A DNA stretch of 64,000 nucleotides from Kalmusia sp. IMI 367209 (taxonomy: Eukaryota > Ascomycota > Dothideomycetes > Pleosporales > Didymosphaeriaceae), in assembly GCA_027946365.1 (NCBI GenBank), contig JAPEUQ010000002.1, positions 62,001-126,000 on the forward strand. Reading direction: 5' to 3'. The notes under the pieces are model-generated. The model ran no database searches. It was not told the origin of the DNA and saw nothing but the letters and a program-made list of their open reading frames with translations. Below are positions 58,352-64,000 of the stretch, one piece after another. A program made the translations under genes and the position numbers. Positions within the stretch are counted from its first letter, which is position 1, and every line of letters starts with the position of its first letter.

Positions 58352-60367
58352 ATGGGGTTCATGCTAACACCCCCTCCGGACACGCCTGGCAAGGCATGGT
58401 GAGCTTCATGCTTGCTACAATGTATCCTGCAACTGACAAGCAATAGGCCCGCCATCGTCATCGGTCTGTTCGTCGCCTTTGGAGGTGTCCTTTTCGGGTC
58501 AGTGGTTCCTCGTACATGCATTGCTAGATCCAGCTAAACGCTCATCAGATATGATACTGGTACCATCAGTGGTATCCTTGCGATGGATTATTGGAAAGCC
58601 AGCTTTTCCACCACCCCCGATCGCTCCATCACTGCCTCGCAGGACTCTCTCATCGTCTCTATCCTGTCCGCTGGAACCTTTTTTGGAGCGCTCACTGCCG
58701 CGCCTTTCGGTGACTTGCTCGGTCGTCGATTCGGTCTCATGGCCTCGGCTGGTTTGGTTTTCAATCTCGGTGTTATTCTGCAGACTGCGTCTACCAGACA
58801 GCCCCTGTTCATCGCTGGACGTTTCTTTGCTGGATACGGTGTTGGTTTGGTTTCTGCTTTGAGTAAGTTCACTTGTCCAGTTCCGCAGAATAGCCGCAAG
58901 CCGCGATCGACCCGCAATAAGGCCGATGACGCGTCGCTCGCGGTTTGATGTTTGGGGTTGCGACCATGGGGTATGACTGACAAGGGATTAGTTCCCATGT
59001 ACCAATCCCGAAACGTCGCCGAAATGGATCCGAGGTACTATCGTTGGCGCGTACCAGCTCGCCATCACCATCGGCCTGTTTTTGGCAGCCATTGTGAACA
59101 ATTCGACCAAGAACAGAGATGACTCAGGCTCATACCGCATTCCGGTTGCCGTGCAGTTCCTCTGGTCTTTGATTCTTGTCATTGGGTATGCACATTTGGG
59201 ACATTCATTATTTTTCGCAATCTGACAGAATGTAGACTTATTTTCCTTCCCGAGACTCCGCGCTACCTGATCAAAACCGACCGCTATGATCAAGCTGCCA
59301 AATCACTGGCGAAGTTGCGCCGTCTTCCAGTGGACGACCCGGCCATCATCGAAGAGCTGAACGAAGTGCAGGCCAACCATCTCTACGAGATGAGCCTCGG
59401 AAAGTCTACTTATATCGAGTGCTTCAGGGGAACATTGGGCAAGCGTCTCCTGACAGGTTGCGCCCTGCAGGCTCTCCAGCAGCTGACTGGTGTTAACTTC
59501 ATCTGTACGAGCCTCGAATAGTTGAAATCTACAACGATAGTTAACAAGCCACAGTCTACTACGGGACCCAGTACTTTGAGAACGCAGGTTTCCAGAACCC
59601 CTTCATCATCCCAGGTCATCACAAACTCCGTCAACGTTGCCTCCACCTTCCCTGGCCTCTATCTCGTAGAAAAGCTCGGCCGCCGCAACCTTCTCCTGAT
59701 GGGCGCCATCGGTATGTGTGTCTGCCAGTTTATCGTCGGCGGCGTTGGCATGCACGCCGACTCCACCGTCGATTCGGGCAACACCGACATTGCTGCGCAG
59801 AAGGCTTCCATCGCATTCGTGTGCATCTACATCTTCTTCTTCGCCAGCTCGTGGGGCCCGGTCGCGTGGGTCGTCACCGGCGAGATGTTCCCCCTCAAAG
59901 CACGTGCCAAGTGCCTCAGCATGACAACCGCGAGCAACTGGCTGCTCAACTGGGCGATTGCCTACTCGACACCGTACATGGTCGACAGCGACCACGCCAA
60001 CCTGCGCTCGAAAGTGTTCTTTGTGTGGGGCAGTTTCTGCTTCGTTTGCATCGGTTTCGTGTAAGTGCTTCCACGCTACTCCTCCTTTCCCCCTCTTTTC
60101 CTCGAAAACCGTGGAAGCAATGCTGATGGATTGGATAGCTTCTTTATGATCTACGAGACCAAAGGCCTCACCCTCGAGCAAGTTGACGAGCTCTACGGCG
60201 TCGTCAGCAAGGCATGGAAGAGCAAGGAGTTCCGTCCCCAGCTGCAGTTTGCGGAGCTGGAGCCAACTGGTGACCGTAAGCTGAGCTTGGCTGAGGCGGC
60301 GGCGAACCAGGAACGGAAGAGGAGCGTCCAGCACGAGGAGGCGCCCGCTGCGACTGAGAAGGTTTAA
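58352..60367 (+). CDS. MFS hexose transporter, two frameshifts
   Basis: A plasma-membrane sugar:H+ symporter or facilitator of the high-affinity glucose transporter type. Seven exons: 58352-58398, 58447-58497, 58549-58862, 58992-59185, 59236-59504, 59555-60060 and 60139-60367; introns of 48-129 nt with GT-AG ends. Motifs: FGGVLFGYDTGTISGI (TM1), GDLLGRRFGL, AGRFFAGYGVGLVSALIPMYQ (sugar-transporter signature), LPETPRYLIKTDRYD, ALQQLTGVNFIFYYGTQYF (TM7, the glucose-selective QQ...N...YYG), WVVTGEMFPLKARAK, and FMIYETKGLTLEQVDELY. Two extra C bases break frame: the CCC at about 59006-59008 (before GAA ACG TCG, expected ETSPKWIRGT) and at about 59610-59612 (before CAG GTC ATC). Without them the exons sum to 1608 nt, 535 residues, a normal length with all splice phases correct. 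Confidence 0.85.
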
Positions 60368-61294
60368 ATGGGGAGATGCCTATGCTCTTTCAAGAGAGCG
60401 GAAGATGGGCTCGGCCTGTAGCGCGAGAAATGTGGTAGGGTGCGGATCCGAAGTTCCTGGCGGTGATATCTCTCGCGGAGGTTCGGCCTTTGGGACGGTA
60501 ATGCTGAGTGATAGTAATAAGATGATGTTGTGCACTTACGGTTTGCATAATGCTTGACTTTGCTATATAACACGACTACCAACGATGTCTCTGCTTGCCT
60601 ATGCTCGGACGATGAAATCTGCCGTTCAGACGTGAATAAAAGCGCTCCAACAGGTATTATCGCGCACTGTCTACAAAGTCTTACGGTCTATCAGAAGCTG
60701 CCTTGTTGGTCAAGGTGCTGCAGGCTAAAGCTGAAAATGGCTGTGTACCTTAGCTACGATCTCCGCTCCAACAAGCTTCTTCTGGGTCGTTTACTGAAAT
60801 CGGTCATTCACTGGAATTATCCAGATGGTAAGACTATTAGAAGCGACGGTGGTGAATGGCACGTTGCTATAGAATGTCCATCATACGATAACCACCTTTA
60901 GTAGTAATTTCACTTGATATCCTCATCCAATAATCAAGGTAGCATATTAGAGTCAGGCCGAAAGATGTCATGTCATAGCACGCTTGCTGCATCCGTTCCG
61001 TCTCTGGCGGCAGTAGCGCTGAATAAGCGGCAGTGGCAGTGGGGTCGAGGCTTCGCAACCTGCGCATAGGCCCGCGATGGCTTCGACGCCATAACTCGCC
61101 CAATGCCGCTAGACTGCGCAGCCCCTGTCGCGCCTTATATCTCTGTTTAACTTATATATAATAGCTACCACAGGTTAATTTTTCAGTATCAACTACAAGT
61201 CTCCAGACGCCGTGTCCTGTAGTCTCTAGTTTGGGACAGTTCGATGTCCGCAGAACTATTGTAGGACAACTCTTAGACCACAGCATCCCCAACC
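60368..61294. other. Intergenic
   Basis: About 0.9 kb between the hexose transporter and the FAD oxidoreductase gene, both on the plus strand. I see no gene. Confidence 0.5.
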
Positions 61295-62602
61295 ATGTCC
61301 TCGCATTCCAACATCCTCATAGTAGGCGCCGGCATCTTCGGCACAAGCACAGCATACCACCTCTCCCTCACGGCCAACCCCGGCACATCTATAACCGTGC
61401 TCGACCGCTCGCCTTACCCCCCGCACCACGCTGCATCTACGGACATCAACAAGATCGTGCGCGCAGACTACTCGACGCCCTTCTACATGGACCTCGCGTA
61501 TGAAGCGCTGCACGCGTGGAAGACGCTGCCTATCTTGCAAAGCAAAGACGGACCGCGCTTCTTCCATGAAAGCGGCTGGGTCACGTTGAGCGATGAGGGG
61601 AGCGATCTCGCGGATCGCATACGTGGGAATCTGCGGGTGAGGGGGAGTTGATATGACGGCTGATGTGCAAATTGGAGATGCGATGAGGGAGAGATGGGGA
61701 GGGGTGTTGCGCGAAGCACGATTCGATGAACCAAGGATTGAGAAGGGGTATTGGAATCCAGAGGCGGGTGGGCGGACGCGGGGATGCAGTTGCGGGGATG
61801 ATGGGGAAGCAGTGGGAGAGGGGTGAAGTATGAATGCGGAGATGTTGAAAAGCTACTACTTGGCGAAAATGGAGTAAAGGGTGTGAGAACGAAAGATGGG
61901 AGGGTGTATGAGGCGGAGAAGGTGCTGCTTGCTACGGGGGCTTGGACATCTCAGCTATTATCGCCAGTAGAAGACTCCTTGGATGTCCCAGAAGACGATA
62001 GAATCGAGAAGCAAGTTACTGCGGCTGGGGTCTGCGTCGTGCACTACAAGCTCAGTGAAGAGGAATATGAGAGGTTCAAAGATATGCCGGTCATTGTATA
62101 CGGGGATCGAGGGGAAGTCCTACCGCCTCCGAATAGTAACCGTCTACTGAAATTCACCAATGCGCGCTCCTTCTCAAATACAACCAGAACCCCTTCCGGG
62201 CGTCGCATCTCGATCCCTCCGCACGCCCCTCAGACCACAGTCCCAGCGCGTCTCCAATCCGAAACGCTGGATTCCATCGTCTCCAAGACGATGCCGAGTT
62301 TTGCGGCTCGAAAGCCGGATTCCTGGCGTCTGTGCTGGGATGCCATCACGCCGACACAGGATCAGCTTATTACGCCGCATCCGCATCCCAGGTTAGGGAA
62401 TGTGTATCTGGCTGTTGGGGGAAGCTTTCATAGTTGGAAATTTTTGCCGAATATTGGGGCATATGTAGTCAATGCGTTGAACGGGGTGAGTAATGGGGCA
62501 GAGAAAGATCGACGGTGGGCTTGGAAGAAGGGGCATGTGGAAGGGCGAGGCGCACATGAGAAGGTTGTGCCAAGTAGGGGTTTAAGTGAGCTCGAGGATT
62601 AA
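61295..62602 (+). pseudogene. FAD-dependent amine oxidase (sarcosine / fructosyl-amino-acid oxidase type), frameshifted
   Basis: A DAO-family flavoprotein that would oxidise an N-alkyl amino acid to release the free amino acid and H2O2. The N-terminal Rossmann motif is ILIVGAGIFGTSTAYHLS, then DINKIVRADYS, typical of the fructosyl-amino-acid/sarcosine oxidase branch. Later motifs are MRERWGGVLREA, GYWNPEAG, VLLATGAWTSQLLSP, VIVYGDRGEV, WRLCWDAITPTQDQLI, YLAVGGSFHSWKFLPNIGAYVVNAL and a C-terminal ERGAHEK-like end. There is no intron. Frame changes occur at the G5 run near 61641-61645 (one extra G), at about 61767 and 61787 (one G lost at each), and near 61822. The shifts cancel, so 61295-62602 stays divisible by three (435 residues, normal size). 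This favours base-call errors, but true decay cannot be excluded. Confidence 0.75.
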
Positions 62603-62913
62603 CGGACTGTATTTTTGCTATCTAAAGATAGAATGACGTCACGGTATTTATTTCTGGTAGCCTCTTTTCCTGGTAATCCCTACATATCGATGAAGTTTGG
62701 GTGTCATAGGCAGATTTGTTATAGACCCATGTTCGAAAGCGCAATTGGCATCGCCTACATTACGCATCTAGCGTAGCGCACCACACGCTTATACGCGCAC
62801 TCACATGACGCTATACTTTGTAGTGCGGGGCCCTCCAAACTATCCAGTCGGCTCCACAACAAAATCTCACATCTCAATAATACCCCTGACTCAATCACCG
62901 ACAACCCATCAAA
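62603..62913. other. Intergenic
   Basis: 311 bp between the oxidase and the TenA-like gene on the same strand. It should contain a promoter; I see no gene. Confidence 0.5.
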
Positions 62914-63705
62914 ATGGCATCCTCGACGCTGACATCACATCTCCTTTCCGTGCACAAAGACCAATTCACCCGCGCCACGCAATCGGCTTTCCTAGCGCAA
63001 GCCGCTTCAGGCACACTTTCCAAGCCCCTCATATCCCACTGGCTCGCAAACGACCGTCTTTACATGCAAGGCTATATCCGGCTGACCGGGCACCTTCTGC
63101 GCATCTTGAAGCTCCCTGAGCAACCGACGCCTAGTACTGCCGCAGGATCCGTGGAAGTGAGACTGTTGGACTGGCTTGTAGATGCACTGGTTAACATTAG
63201 GAGGGAAGAAAGGTTTTTCATGGATGTAGCGGAACGATACGGTTTGGATGTCGATTTGACGGAAACCGGCAAGGTCATCGTCCAAGAAGAGAAGAAAATC
63301 GAGGGTCTAAAGAGGTTCGAGAAATTATTCGATAGCCTGACAACAGGTCAGACGTCAGAGTCCGTTCTCCCTTGGCTGGAGGGTACAGTGCTATTTTGGG
63401 CGACGGAAAAGGTGTATTTCGAGGCGTGGAGCTGGGCGAAAGGGCAGGTGGAGGGAGGGGTAGAAAGAGTGGTTGAACAGGATGCGGATGGTGGGGCGAT
63501 GAGGAAGGAATTCATTCCGAATTGGACGAATGATGAGTTTATCCAGTTTGTGGAAACTTTAGAGGGGATTTTGAATGAGGGTGTGAGGGAGGTAGTGGGG
63601 ACAGATGAAGGGCTGAAGGCGCGGGTTGAAAAGAGGGCGGAGGTGGTGTGGCGACAATTGTTGGATGCGGAAGAGGCTTTTTGGCCTAGAGTAGAGGGTG
63701 CTTAG
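62914..63705 (+). CDS. TenA/THI-4-like (haem-oxygenase fold) protein
   Basis: An intronless gene of 263 residues, all-helical, with the family features of TenA/THI-4 proteins. These include AQAASGTLSKPLISHWLANDRLYMQGYIRL near the N-terminus, where LxxWLxQDxxY is the usual pattern; VLPWLEGTVLFWATEKVYFEAW in the middle; and FIPNWTNDEFIQFVETLEGIL near the end. TenA proteins hydrolyse amino-pyrimidines in thiamine salvage, or are related stress proteins. The active-site Cys of thiaminase II is not apparent here, so the catalytic role is uncertain. Start: first Met (MASSTLTSHLL). Confidence 0.85.
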   Translation: MASSTLTSHLLSVHKDQFTRATQSAFLAQAASGTLSKPLISHWLANDRLYMQGYIRLTGHLLRILKLPEQPTPSTAAGSVEVRLLDWLVDALVNIRREERFFMDVAERYGLDVDLTETGKVIVQEEKKIEGLKRFEKLFDSLTTGQTSESVLPWLEGTVLFWATEKVYFEAWSWAKGQVEGGVERVVEQDADGGAMRKEFIPNWTNDEFIQFVETLEGILNEGVREVVGTDEGLKARVEKRAEVVWRQLLDAEEAFWPRVEGA

Positions 63706-64000
63706 GCTTGAGAATTGTTATCAAACTTGAAAAATATAGTATAGAATGCATCTTTAAATCATTTATACTTACTTAACCCTAGCAATCATTCTAGATAGCG
63801 GCATTTTAGACTTGTTGAACTTCTTATCTTCACCCATACACATCTAAGAACATGGACAGTCTGCCAACAGTATCAGTCCACCCCAAGCTCCCCACTATTG
63901 AAGATGTCGGGCTCCTGAAGTGCTGGTGTCTGGAATCTCCACAGTTTGCGCCCCCATGTCTGGCAATTCATATCTAGGTGAGCTAGCGTTGAAGTAAGCT
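63706..64000. other. Window end; possible partial gene
   Basis: AT-rich after the TenA-like gene. On the minus strand, 63990-63870 reads a protein-like stretch (WGRKLWRFQTPALQEPDIF) ending in a stop, which could be the C-terminus of a gene beyond the window. Too short to judge. Confidence 0.25.

Noticed and set aside
1..64000. CRISPR array, prophage, rRNA genes or insertion sequence
   Set aside because: The DNA is fungal and nuclear. No array-like spacing, integrase or rRNA segment was seen, and no intact transposase frame.

Overview
The window is nuclear DNA of a filamentous ascomycete (Pezizomycotina, probably Dothideomycetes). Genes carry short introns, mostly 44-105 nt with GT-AG ends. 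The gene set (RIT1, BDP1, BRE1, POS5, HSP60, cofilin, GET5, NOP2) is eukaryotic housekeeping, and several proteins look fungal-specific. The order is inferred from protein style only.

Layout. 0.9-20.8 kb is gene-dense: a B3/B4-domain protein (-), an initiator-tRNA ribosylphosphate transferase fused to a DUF6314-like domain (+), TFIIIB subunit Bdp1 (-), ubiquitin ligase Bre1 (+), a PlsC-type acyltransferase (-), a mitochondrial NAD(H) kinase (+), a DHA1 drug transporter (+) and a PAF-acetylhydrolase-like lipase (+). 20.8-35.9 kb is gene-poor and AT-rich. It holds a decayed F-box-like gene, one intact S-glutathionyl-hydroquinone reductase, a MARVEL-domain membrane protein and a wrecked NB-ARC/TPR receptor gene. 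35.9-39.2 kb has HSP60 and cofilin. 39.7-40.5 kb is a dead cullin copy. 41.5-46.0 kb is a NACHT-ankyrin STAND receptor, and 46.8-47.8 kb holds coding relics, including tandem repeats of a kind seen in fungal NLRs. A large conserved orphan protein follows (49.6-51.7 kb). The divergent pair GET5/NOP2 comes next, then about 3 kb without a supported gene, a hexose transporter, a FAD amine oxidase and a TenA-like protein.

Two themes stand out. First, the AT-rich stretches are a graveyard of receptor-type and ubiquitin-system genes (NB-ARC/TPR, repeat domain, F-box, cullin). Their stop codons often look like C:G to T:A changes (Trp TGG to TGA, Gln CAA to TAA), as expected from repeat-induced point mutation. 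Second, five otherwise conserved genes carry one-base frameshifts, nearly all at short homopolymers. In most cases the corrected exon lengths or the net frame balance come out right. That suggests sequencing or assembly error at least as much as real gene death.

No wholly new system is proven. The most unusual items are the Rit1-DUF6314 fusion, the one-codon first exon of cofilin, a probable GC-AG intron in BRE1, the HX4E acyltransferase motif, and the concentration of NLR-type loci between 30 and 48 kb.
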